From assembly GCF_001424585.1 (NCBI RefSeq), contig NZ_LMPJ01000001.1, positions 591,054 to 655,053 of the forward strand: a stretch of DNA of 64,000 nt, in the 5' to 3' direction. The notes below the pieces were generated by a model. That model did not search any database. It saw only the letters and a list, made by a program, of their open reading frames with translations, and was not told the DNA's origin. The position numbers were made by a program, and so were the translations under genes. Positions within the stretch are counted from its first letter, which is position 1, and the number at the start of each line of letters is the position of its first letter. This DNA comes from Chryseobacterium sp. Leaf180. GTDB taxonomy: Bacteria > Bacteroidota > Bacteroidia > Flavobacteriales > Weeksellaceae. Of the stretch, positions 34,374 to 41,589 are shown in pieces.

Positions 34374-35411
34374 TTAAACTTTCATCTTGATTTTATCTAC
34401 GTTGATGATCTTATAAACAAGTTCTTTGATGAGTTCTGCATCACTCATATTCACTGCGCCAAGACCTTTTCCTTTCATGTCAAATTCACGCAAAATAGAA
34501 ATCACGCGCGTTGAGTTTTTCAGCGGATACATTCTCGCGGCATCGGCATAATCTTTCAGAAAATAAGGATTTACACCCATTTGTGAAGCGATCATCTGCG
34601 GCGGCTGACCTAGCATTGTGCTGTATATTATGACATTAGAGAAATAATTATAAAGGCTTGAAAGAAGCATTACAAAAGGATTATTCTTCGGATTTTTGCC
34701 CATAAAATACGCTATTTTGAAAGCTGCATCGGCATTTTTTACACCTAAAGCTTTTTGAAGTTCGAAAACATTATATTCTTTGCTGATGCCGATGTGATTC
34801 TCGACTACAGCGCCGTCAAGAATCTGACCTTCTTTCAGAATAATTTTAAGTTTTCCAAGTTCGTTAGCGATTCTTGATAGATCGTTTCCGAGATATTCTG
34901 CGAGCAGATGAGAAATATTTGGCGCAGTCTTTATCTGAAGTCGGGCGCATTCGTCGGAAATCCATTTCGGTAAAAGATGATCCTTAAAAGTCTCGCTAAG
35001 AATCAGAGCATTGCTTTTTTCCAGAACTTTCGTTACTTTTTTCCGGCTGTCGAGTTTTTTATGTTTATGAGCAAAAACAAGCACCGTGGAAGGAACAGGA
35101 TTCTGAATATACGCTTCAAACGCTTTACTTTCCTCGTCGCCCAGTTTTAGATCCTGAGCTTCTTTGATAATAATCAACTGGCGGTCGCCCATCATTGGAA
35201 ACTGTCTTGCCAGCGACAAAATTTCGCCGTAAGAAGCATCTTTTCCGTAGGTCACAGTTTGGTTGAAAGCTTTTTCGTCCTCTTCCAAAAGCTTATTTTC
35301 AAAAGCTTTTACAGCAACATCGATGAAGTAAGGTTCGTCTCCGTGGAAAAAATAAATCGGAGAAACTTCTTTATTTTTAATATTTTTGAGGATTAAATCT
35401 AATTCTTTCAT
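34374..35411 (-). CDS. holA: DNA polymerase III subunit delta (HolA)
   Basis: A 345-residue clamp-loader subunit that opens the sliding clamp. The N-terminal region contains PIYFFHGDEPYFIDVA, the usual HolA opening, followed by RQFPMMGDRQLIIIKEAQ. Middle and C-terminal helical domains match family length (about 340). Its start is only seven bases from the divergent HsdR-N-like gene, so each promoter must lie inside or overlap the other gene. Confidence 0.92.
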   Translation of the reverse strand: MKELDLILKNIKNKEVSPIYFFHGDEPYFIDVAVKAFENKLLEEDEKAFNQTVTYGKDASYGEILSLARQFPMMGDRQLIIIKEAQDLKLGDEESKAFEAYIQNPVPSTVLVFAHKHKKLDSRKKVTKVLEKSNALILSETFKDHLLPKWISDECARLQIKTAPNISHLLAEYLGNDLSRIANELGKLKIILKEGQILDGAVVENHIGISKEYNVFELQKALGVKNADAAFKIAYFMGKNPKNNPFVMLLSSLYNYFSNVIIYSTMLGQPPQMIASQMGVNPYFLKDYADAARMYPLKNSTRVISILREFDMKGKGLGAVNMSDAELIKELVYKIINVDKIKMKV

Positions 35412-35418
35412 TGCTTAA

Positions 35419-35847
35419 ATGGAACTTCCAAGGCTGAATTTTCAGGAAACTTTTGATTTTAAATTCAAGAAAGACAAAGATAAGTTTTTTATCTATGACC
35501 ATGTGCGCAAAACCTATCTTTTGCTCACGCCGGAAGAGTGGGTTCGCCAGCACTGGATTCATTATTACCTTCATGTAAAATCTTTTTCTGCTTCCGCTCT
35601 AATCCTAGAAAAAAAAATTCTTTTGAATGGTCTGACCAAGAGAATCGACCTTTTGATTACAGAAAAAACGCTCCCAAAAATCCTCATTGAATGCAAAGCG
35701 CCACACATCAAACTCACCGAGAAAACGTTTGAGCAAACCGCGCGCTACAATTCGATTGTTGGTGCTTCTGAGATTATACTGACGAACGGTTTACATCATA
35801 TTAATGCGTATTTCGACAATGGCGAGTACCACTTTTATCAGCCGTAA
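35419..35847 (+). CDS. HsdR N-terminal-like PD-(D/E)XK domain protein
   Basis: A 142-residue stand-alone protein like the N-terminal nuclease domain of type I restriction HsdR subunits. The nuclease-fold residues are Asp77 (KRIDLLI), Glu91 and Lys93 (LIECKAP), with QTARYNSIVG further on, a usual QxxxY-type element. No helicase, HsdM or HsdS is near, so this is not a restriction system. The pairing beside holA recurs in flavobacteria in my recollection and may point to a housekeeping DNA role. Confidence 0.82.
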   Translation: MELPRLNFQETFDFKFKKDKDKFFIYDHVRKTYLLLTPEEWVRQHWIHYYLHVKSFSASALILEKKILLNGLTKRIDLLITEKTLPKILIECKAPHIKLTEKTFEQTARYNSIVGASEIILTNGLHHINAYFDNGEYHFYQP

Positions 35848-35899
35848 ATTGTTGGCGTAATTTTCGCTAAAATTCTGGTCTAAAAATATAACAGAATTT

Positions 35900-36640
35900 A
35901 TGAAAAATTTATTACTTGCAGCCGCGTTTCTCATCTCGGGCAGCGCCATCAGCCAAAATTTAAAAATAGTTTCTTATCAGGACGGCACGCAGAAACTCAA
36001 TGGAATGGTAACGTCGAATTCCGGAAAGAAACTTCCCGGCGTGCTCATTCTTCCCGCCTGGAAAGGTATCGATGATGAAGCAAAAATGGCGGCGGCAAAT
36101 CTTGAAAAAGAAGGCTACATAGCTTTTATCGCTGATATTTACGGAGAAGGAAATTATCCGACAGACAATACATCGGCAGCTAAAACAGCCGGATTTTATA
36201 AGCAAAATTATCAGGCGTATCAGAAACGAATTTCTTTGGCGTTAGATCAACTTAAAAAAAGCGGTGCCAATGCCGATAAAATTGCAGTAATCGGCTACTG
36301 TTTTGGCGGCACTGGAGCATTGGAAACGATGCGTGCAAAAATGCCGGTTTTAGGAGTTGTTTCCATTCATGGAGGAATTGGGAAAGATCAGTCGAGACCC
36401 AATGGCGCGATTTCTACAAAAGTTTTGGTAGAAAATCCTGCAGAAGATGAAAGCGTGACGCAGACAGACTATGATGGTTTGGTGAAAGAATTAAAGGATG
36501 GCAGAGCCGACTGGCAGATTATCACGTATGCCAATTCTAAACACACTTTTACAGATCCAAAATCGAAAGATTATAATCCTGTGATGGCTAAGCGCGCCTG
36601 GGACCACACAATGATGTTTCTGAAAGAGCTTTTAAAATAA
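35900..36640 (+). CDS. Exported dienelactone hydrolase family protein
   Basis: A 246-residue alpha/beta hydrolase with a signal peptide (about 1-18, ending SAISQ). The nucleophile is Cys134 in IGYCFGGTGAL. Candidate triad partners are His215 in SKHTFTDP and the acid near Asp183. Dienelactone hydrolases open lactone rings, but exported bacterial members act on varied esters, so the substrate is unknown. It has a strong shared terminator with the converging DUF2911 gene. Confidence 0.87.
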   Translation: MKNLLLAAAFLISGSAISQNLKIVSYQDGTQKLNGMVTSNSGKKLPGVLILPAWKGIDDEAKMAAANLEKEGYIAFIADIYGEGNYPTDNTSAAKTAGFYKQNYQAYQKRISLALDQLKKSGANADKIAVIGYCFGGTGALETMRAKMPVLGVVSIHGGIGKDQSRPNGAISTKVLVENPAEDESVTQTDYDGLVKELKDGRADWQIITYANSKHTFTDPKSKDYNPVMAKRAWDHTMMFLKELLK

Positions 36641-36644
36641 AATA

Positions 36645-36680
36645 AAAACTTCCCCTGAGATTTTTCAGGGGAATTTTTAT
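36645..36680. terminator. Bidirectional terminator, hydrolase / DUF2911
   Basis: Nine-bp stem TTCCCCTGA (36650-36658) with TCAGGGGAA (36665-36673), loop GATTTT, and A/T tracts on both sides, between converging stops at 36640 and 36681. Confidence 0.92.
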
Positions 36681-37286
36681 TTAGCTTTTCGCTTTTGCAG
36701 CATCAGCCTCTATTTTCTTTATTTCTTTAAGCTTTTCGGCAATCTTTGTTACCGCATCAGGCTTTGCAGGTTTTAAAGGAACCTCAGCTTCTGCCATGTC
36801 CCATTTGATCACCAGATTTCCTGAGTTTTCGTCGGTTGGATCTAATGTGATTTCAAACCATTCCTGTTTGTCAGCCAGTTTTTTCACCGGAACGGTCACA
36901 TCGACCACATCCTGTTTTGCGTCGTACGTGTATGCGCCCCACTGTTGGAAATCTTTATTTAAAATAACTTTCCATTCTTTTTCTGTCGGCACAATGAATA
37001 GACCATACGTTCCCGGTTGCACGATTTTCCCACCAAAATTCATGGCCTGACCAAACGTAATTTTTGTGGATGAATTGGCACCGGCTCTCCAAACCTGATT
37101 GTATGGAACCAGTTCGCCAAAAATTTTTCTGCCCTTCACGCCAGGTCTGCCGTAATCTACAGTTACTTTCGACATCGAAAACTGCTGCTCAACTTTCTGT
37201 CTCGGGCTTGCTGCCGGTACGATATATTCCTGAGCAAAACCGAGTGATGATGCAGAAATGCATAAGGCAAATAATAACTTTTTCAC
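36681..37286 (-). CDS. DUF2911 periplasmic protein
   Basis: A 201-residue exported protein. The signal peptide MKKLLFALCISASSLGFAQ starts at a GTG at 37286. The DUF2911 domain has SKVTVDYGRPGVKGRKIFGELVPYNQVWRAGANSST and KWDMAEAEVPL. A TTG at 37304 lies six codons upstream in frame, but it falls inside a -7 promoter-like box, so GTG is the better start. DUF2911 is common in Bacteroidota and of unknown function. The coiled, lysine-rich end (residues 175-201) is notable. Confidence 0.82.
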   Translation of the reverse strand: MKKLLFALCISASSLGFAQEYIVPAASPRQKVEQQFSMSKVTVDYGRPGVKGRKIFGELVPYNQVWRAGANSSTKITFGQAMNFGGKIVQPGTYGLFIVPTEKEWKVILNKDFQQWGAYTYDAKQDVVDVTVPVKKLADKQEWFEITLDPTDENSGNLVIKWDMAEAEVPLKPAKPDAVTKIAEKLKEIKKIEADAAKAKS

Positions 37287-37301
37287 TTTTAAAATTTTGC
37301 T

Positions 37302-37309
37302 CAAAAATA
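37302..37309 (-). promoter_or_regulatory. -7 promoter element candidate, DUF2911
   Basis: Reading the minus strand, TATTTTTG matches TAnnTTTG and ends 15 bases before the GTG start at 37286. It overlaps the in-frame TTG, which supports the shorter protein. No clear -33 box. Confidence 0.35.
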
Positions 37310-37389
37310 CGAAATGAAGCTTAGAATTTGGTTTTTGGGTTTATAAAATCTGTTAAATTACACACACCTGTTGGTTGCGAATCGCAAAC

Positions 37390-37462
37390 GCCCCGACCTG
37401 AACGGAGCTCTTTTTGTAAGCGATGGAAAAAGCCAGGGCACAAAAAAGCGGGAGTGGAGGGC
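37390..37462. repeat. REP-like imperfect palindrome
   Basis: Outer stem GCCC (37390-37393) with GGGC (37459-37462). Inner stem TTTTTG (37411-37416) with CAAAAA (37441-37446). The arms between are purine-pyrimidine biased (AACGGAGCTC; GCGGGAGTGGA). This layout is like the dispersed palindromes I recall in flavobacterial intergenic regions. A 67-codon frame across it is not a gene. Confidence 0.6.
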
Positions 37463-37475
37463 GGAAAAAGGCGCC

Positions 37476-37502
37476 AAAAAAAAACCTCATAAAAATATGA
37501 GG
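37476..37502 (-). terminator. Rho-independent terminator
   Basis: Stem CCTCAT (37485-37490) with ATGAGG (37497-37502). On the minus strand it is followed by nine T (37476-37484). It lies 13 bases past the stop of the large membrane protein gene. Confidence 0.85.
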
Positions 37503-37515
37503 CTTTGGTTTAAAA

Positions 37516-39411
37516 TTATTCCGGTCTTGCTTTCCATTTCATTAAAACAGCGGAATACAGAAAGACGAATATAAATCCTAAAATCAGAATAAGATAACTG
37601 AGCGATAATCCGAAATCGTCAAAGACATCGTGGCAGATAACTTTTTCGCCGATGCCTGCTGCTTCTCTTTTACCGTAACAGGCCTGTCTCTGATGAATGC
37701 TGATAATCCCTAAAATCAAAAATACAAACAGCACAAACCCTGTAAGGGAAAGATTTACAAAAATTGAAGTAATCTTTTTTGAAAATTTTCTGATGAAAAA
37801 TATCGGAACAATCAGGATTAATAGCGATATAATTAAGGTAAGATAACCAGCGAAAAAATCTACTTTTCCATGCGCTGAAACTTGGTAAAGAACCGCGATC
37901 AAAATGACGGATAAGGTGAGAACACCAGCTGAGACCGCACTGAAAAGAACCGACTTAAGTCCCGTAATTCTGAAACTGAGAATAAATACCGAAAGAAAAA
38001 ATGAAATCCAAAGATACAGATGAATATTTTCTGTAAAGTAATCGAAAGATTTTATCTCATCTACACTGGCAAGAAAATTCTTCAGATCGTCATTGTAATA
38101 ATAATACTCTGTAAGGTTTTGTTTCACGTATTCTTCGGGAGAGATCTGTTTGCTGATATCGGGATTGAAGTCTTTAATCAGAACACTGTCGGTCACAATT
38201 TCACCCGAGCTGTCGAGAATCTGATTTCCTTCAAAATTTACAGCTGTAGAATCTATCGCCGGCTCAGCATATACTGCGGTATCAGTTGTTTCACCAAATT
38301 CTTCATACGGCGTTCCCGGTTTATTTTTGTAAGATTTAATGAAATACCGCACCGGATATTCTTTGGGAGCGTACACTATCTGCGCCCATTTTTGAGCATT
38401 CAGATTGTTTTTTATTCCGAATTTTTTTGAAATGCTCAAAAACTGACTCAAGAGCTTTTCAATCTCTTTGATGTCATTTTTATTTAAAAGATCTGCTGTC
38501 TTTCTGTTTATTTCAAACTGCTTTCTCTTTGAAGGAATATTCAGCGCATCTCGGTTTGGATCGGTTGGATAATACTCTAAAGTTTCATTTTCTGCGCCGG
38601 CGTCATAAAAAATTTCGGAATAATTATAATATGAGAAGCCTGTAAAATTGATATATGGCGAAACATCAACCACCTCTTTCTTATAGTAATTGGTTTTGCT
38701 TTTCCCGTCTTTGCTCAGCAGTGAGTAAACGATTTCCTTCTTTTCTTTTTTTTCCGCCTGCGGCTCGGTAAACTCGTCGCCATGAAGATAAGAGATCTTT
38801 GTATACAGCCTGTAAAACTGGTACACACGGTCGTAGGAAACGAAATATTTTTTTGTGCGGTCGATTTTCCTGATGTTGGTTTCGCAGTAAAGATTAAAGA
38901 AAACTTCAGGATAAAGCCGGTTGCGCAGATCGTACAGCGAGGCATTCTGGCTTAAAAATGCTGATGCGCGGTCGACGGTTTCTATATTTTTCACCATTTC
39001 AGAATCCGGGTATCTGTTGTTGATAAACATTTTGAAACCCGTCATATAAGAAAAATAGAATGTGGTCGAAGCAAAAATTATTATGAAATACTGCACAAAC
39101 TGACCGAAAATTTTGATGCGCGACTGAGGATAAAAGTTTTTAAAAGCATTGTTCTTAAACATCATGATCAGCCAGACGACGATCATCAGCACAGAAATAA
39201 TGATGTGTACGAAGATTAATCCGTGGCGGAAGTAATCGTCTTTCACGTACTGCGCCTGCAGTGTTTCAGGATTTACATGAGAAAGATATCCTACGACAAA
39301 AAAGAGAAGATGAAATATGAAAGCTGCAAGAAGCATCCAAGCGAGTTTTGTATTCCAGACGGTCGGATATTTCTCAAGCAGGTATTGATTAAATTTATTA
39401 AGTTTTTGCAT
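37516..39411 (-). CDS. Large membrane protein of unknown function, ABC-linked
   Basis: A 631-residue protein with about eight predicted membrane helices. Three lie near the N-terminus (about 25-48, 70-92, 105-128), then a hydrophilic region of roughly 310 residues, then five near the C-terminus (from about 455). The ordering of hydrophilic middle and hydrophobic ends recalls ABC-2-type permeases with a large external domain, but I recognise no family. It starts 23 bases after an ABC ATPase with no other permease nearby, so it is the likely membrane partner. A strong terminator follows. Confidence 0.75.
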   Translation of the reverse strand: MQKLNKFNQYLLEKYPTVWNTKLAWMLLAAFIFHLLFFVVGYLSHVNPETLQAQYVKDDYFRHGLIFVHIIISVLMIVVWLIMMFKNNAFKNFYPQSRIKIFGQFVQYFIIIFASTTFYFSYMTGFKMFINNRYPDSEMVKNIETVDRASAFLSQNASLYDLRNRLYPEVFFNLYCETNIRKIDRTKKYFVSYDRVYQFYRLYTKISYLHGDEFTEPQAEKKEKKEIVYSLLSKDGKSKTNYYKKEVVDVSPYINFTGFSYYNYSEIFYDAGAENETLEYYPTDPNRDALNIPSKRKQFEINRKTADLLNKNDIKEIEKLLSQFLSISKKFGIKNNLNAQKWAQIVYAPKEYPVRYFIKSYKNKPGTPYEEFGETTDTAVYAEPAIDSTAVNFEGNQILDSSGEIVTDSVLIKDFNPDISKQISPEEYVKQNLTEYYYYNDDLKNFLASVDEIKSFDYFTENIHLYLWISFFLSVFILSFRITGLKSVLFSAVSAGVLTLSVILIAVLYQVSAHGKVDFFAGYLTLIISLLILIVPIFFIRKFSKKITSIFVNLSLTGFVLFVFLILGIISIHQRQACYGKREAAGIGEKVICHDVFDDFGLSLSYLILILGFIFVFLYSAVLMKWKARPE

Positions 39412-39434
39412 TTTGAAAAAGGATTTGATGATAA

Positions 39435-40586
39435 TTAGCTGACGAAAAATCTTCTTGTGGAAGACGAGATATTTCTAATATACAGGATCTCTGCTTCGGC
39501 GTTTCCTAATGCAGAAATCACCTGATGAAATTTAACATCGGCACCAAAAAACATCACATAAATTCCACCATTGTAGTTTAATTTTTCAAGGCTGAAATCT
39601 TTCAGAATCTCCAGAAGTTTTTTCCTGCTCTCTGGAGTATCGATTTCAATAATCAGCTGATTTTCGCCTTCCCTTTCTCTGTCAGAATTATCTTTGTATT
39701 GGCCGTTTTTCAGAAAAATCACCTTATCAGACACTTTCTCCACCTCGTAGAGCTGCTGCGAACTCAAAATCAAGGCAATTGGATTATTGACAGACGTGGC
39801 GATTGATTTTAAATCTTCGAGAATAACCTGTTGGGCCAAAACATCAAGATTAGCCAAAGGCTCGTCCAGCAAAAGAATTTCGGGCTTTCTTAGGAGAATT
39901 CTGGCAAGTTCAAAACGCATTTTGTACCCTGATGACAGTTCGTTCCATTTCAAATGTTTGTAGTTCCAAAGACCAAAGCGCGCGATCATCATGAGAACTC
40001 TGGTTTCGTTTTCCTCAGGCGGTATTCCGTAATTTGAAAGCACAAATTTCAGATTGTCTTTCAGGCTTCCGTACCATTTTTCCGTTCGCTGCGGAATGTA
40101 CACGAGTGTCGCTTTCAGATCATAGTCATTTTTTGGGATTTCATTAAAAGAATAAGATAAATTTCCGCTGTCGTAGGATATTTCTTTAGCTAAAATCCGC
40201 AGTAATGTCGTTTTACCGTTTCCGTTTTCGCCGACCAGACCGTAAACCTCTCCTTTTTTGATTTCTATTGAAACCGGGCCGAGCGAAAAACGTCTGTTTC
40301 CGTAAGATTTTACAATCTGTGAAGCTGATAAAACAGCTTGATCTGAAGGATGTTCTTTAACATCAAATGTTGCAATTTTCGCAAGTAAATTTTCGCATTT
40401 CAGAATAAACTCCTCCATCGGATGTTTTTGGGATTCCTTCCAGTCTGTCAGTGCTATCGCTTCTTTATAAACAGACATATCCTGAGTATCCATTGCGCAG
40501 TCGAGCAATTTTCTGAATCCCAAATCAATGTCTTTGTTTTCTAAAAAATGGGTAACCTCGGCAACTCTTCGCTGATGTAGTGTCAT
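39435..40586 (-). CDS. ABC transporter ATP-binding protein with N-terminal extension
   Basis: A 383-residue protein. Residues about 85-300 are an ABC ATPase: Walker A GENGNGKTT (119-127), signature LSSGYKMRFELARIL, Walker B ILLLDEPLANLD. About 80 N-terminal helical residues and about 75 C-terminal residues flank it, with no membrane helices. The N-terminal extension is unusual for a simple transporter ATPase. It is cotranscribed with the large membrane protein, which suggests a two-part system of unknown cargo. Confidence 0.87.
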   Translation of the reverse strand: MTLHQRRVAEVTHFLENKDIDLGFRKLLDCAMDTQDMSVYKEAIALTDWKESQKHPMEEFILKCENLLAKIATFDVKEHPSDQAVLSASQIVKSYGNRRFSLGPVSIEIKKGEVYGLVGENGNGKTTLLRILAKEISYDSGNLSYSFNEIPKNDYDLKATLVYIPQRTEKWYGSLKDNLKFVLSNYGIPPEENETRVLMMIARFGLWNYKHLKWNELSSGYKMRFELARILLRKPEILLLDEPLANLDVLAQQVILEDLKSIATSVNNPIALILSSQQLYEVEKVSDKVIFLKNGQYKDNSDREREGENQLIIEIDTPESRKKLLEILKDFSLEKLNYNGGIYVMFFGADVKFHQVISALGNAEAEILYIRNISSSTRRFFVS

Positions 40587-40666
40587 TTGCTGGTATTTTA
40601 GTTTTTTTCGAAGATAGATATTTTTCTGTCACGTTAAATCAAATCATAAAGAATAAACTTAATCTC

Positions 40667-40674
40667 TATATTTG
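40667..40674 (+). promoter_or_regulatory. -7 promoter element candidate
   Basis: TATATTTG followed by C at 40667-40675 matches TAnnTTTG, 13 bases before the ATG of the aspartyl-protease-like gene. No clear -33 box. Confidence 0.4.
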
Positions 40675-40687
40675 CCTAAATTTCAAG

Positions 40688-41539
40688 ATGAAAAATTTTA
40701 AAAATCTGGCGCTTTTGGCTTTATTTACAGGAATAACTTTAAGTCACGCTCAGCAAACCATTCCTTTCAGAATTACAAAACACAACAACCTCATCATCAA
40801 ATCTTTGGTAAATGACAGAGATTCTTTGGATCTGATGTTTCAGATCGCGATGGAAGATGCTTCAATTTCTCCCGAGAGAACCAGAAAAGCTGATCACATT
40901 ACATTTAAAGATGAAATCAGTATTGGCAACACGGTCAAAATCGGAACTGAAAAATATGAAAACATCAGGTTTTTCGACAACGAAATTACAGGCCATGAAG
41001 CAGATGGAAAAATAGGAATCGGAATTTTTAAAGGAAAAACTTTTAAGATTGATTACGACAACAGTCAGTTTGTAATTTATGATAAAATGCCTGATCTGAA
41101 AGGATATCAATCGATGCCCTTATTTGCACAAAACGGAGCTTTGTATATTGTAGCTGATAACATTATTGAAGATCAACAGGATGAAGTGTATTTTCTTCTT
41201 CAATCTGGATATTCGGGAGGATTAATCTATTGCAATGAATTTTCTGACGGGAAAAATTTAGATAAGAAACTGAAGATTACTGGTGAAAAAACCATGAAAA
41301 ACTCGGCAGGAAGAAGCGTCACAACCAAACAGGGAATTCTGCCTTTTCTGAAAGTCGGAGATTTTGTTTTAAAAAATGTTTCAGCTGGATTTTTTGTTGG
41401 AGAATTGAAGACACAAACGGTAAATTATCTTGGAGCAGATTTGCTGCGCCGTTTCAACTGGATTTTCGATAAAGGCCGGAATACAGTTTATATCAAACCG
41501 AGCAAATATTTTGAGTCGGAATATTATCAGATAAAATAA
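40688..41539 (+). CDS. Retropepsin-like protein with degenerate active sites
   Basis: A 283-residue exported protein with a signal peptide (about 1-21, ending LSHAQ). The fold resembles Bacteroidota aspartyl-protease-family proteins: two similar halves and a final NYLGADLLRRFNWIFDKGRNTVYIKP block. The catalytic DTG motifs are missing: the first half reads FQIAMEDA and the second QSGYSGG (172-177). It is probably a non-catalytic relative, perhaps a binder. The frame starts at 40580 upstream, but the ATG at 40688 gives the signal peptide. Confidence 0.75.
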   Translation: MKNFKNLALLALFTGITLSHAQQTIPFRITKHNNLIIKSLVNDRDSLDLMFQIAMEDASISPERTRKADHITFKDEISIGNTVKIGTEKYENIRFFDNEITGHEADGKIGIGIFKGKTFKIDYDNSQFVIYDKMPDLKGYQSMPLFAQNGALYIVADNIIEDQQDEVYFLLQSGYSGGLIYCNEFSDGKNLDKKLKITGEKTMKNSAGRSVTTKQGILPFLKVGDFVLKNVSAGFFVGELKTQTVNYLGADLLRRFNWIFDKGRNTVYIKPSKYFESEYYQIK

Positions 41540-41541
41540 AA

Positions 41542-41573
41542 AAATCCGCTTCAGTTTTTGAAGCGGATTTTTA
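41542..41573. terminator. Bidirectional terminator before carB
   Basis: Eleven-bp stem AAATCCGCTTC (41542-41552) with GAAGCGGATTT (41560-41570), a 7-base loop and A/T runs on both sides, between converging stops at 41539 and 41590. Confidence 0.92.
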
Positions 41574-41589
41574 TTTACTGTATTGAAAA

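Noticed and set aside
35419-35847. Type I restriction-modification locus
   Set aside because: Only an HsdR N-terminal-like domain is present; there is no helicase, methylase or specificity gene nearby.
37371-37574. 67-codon plus-strand frame
   Set aside because: It runs through a REP-like palindrome and a terminator, and into the antisense of the membrane protein; very basic with no domain.
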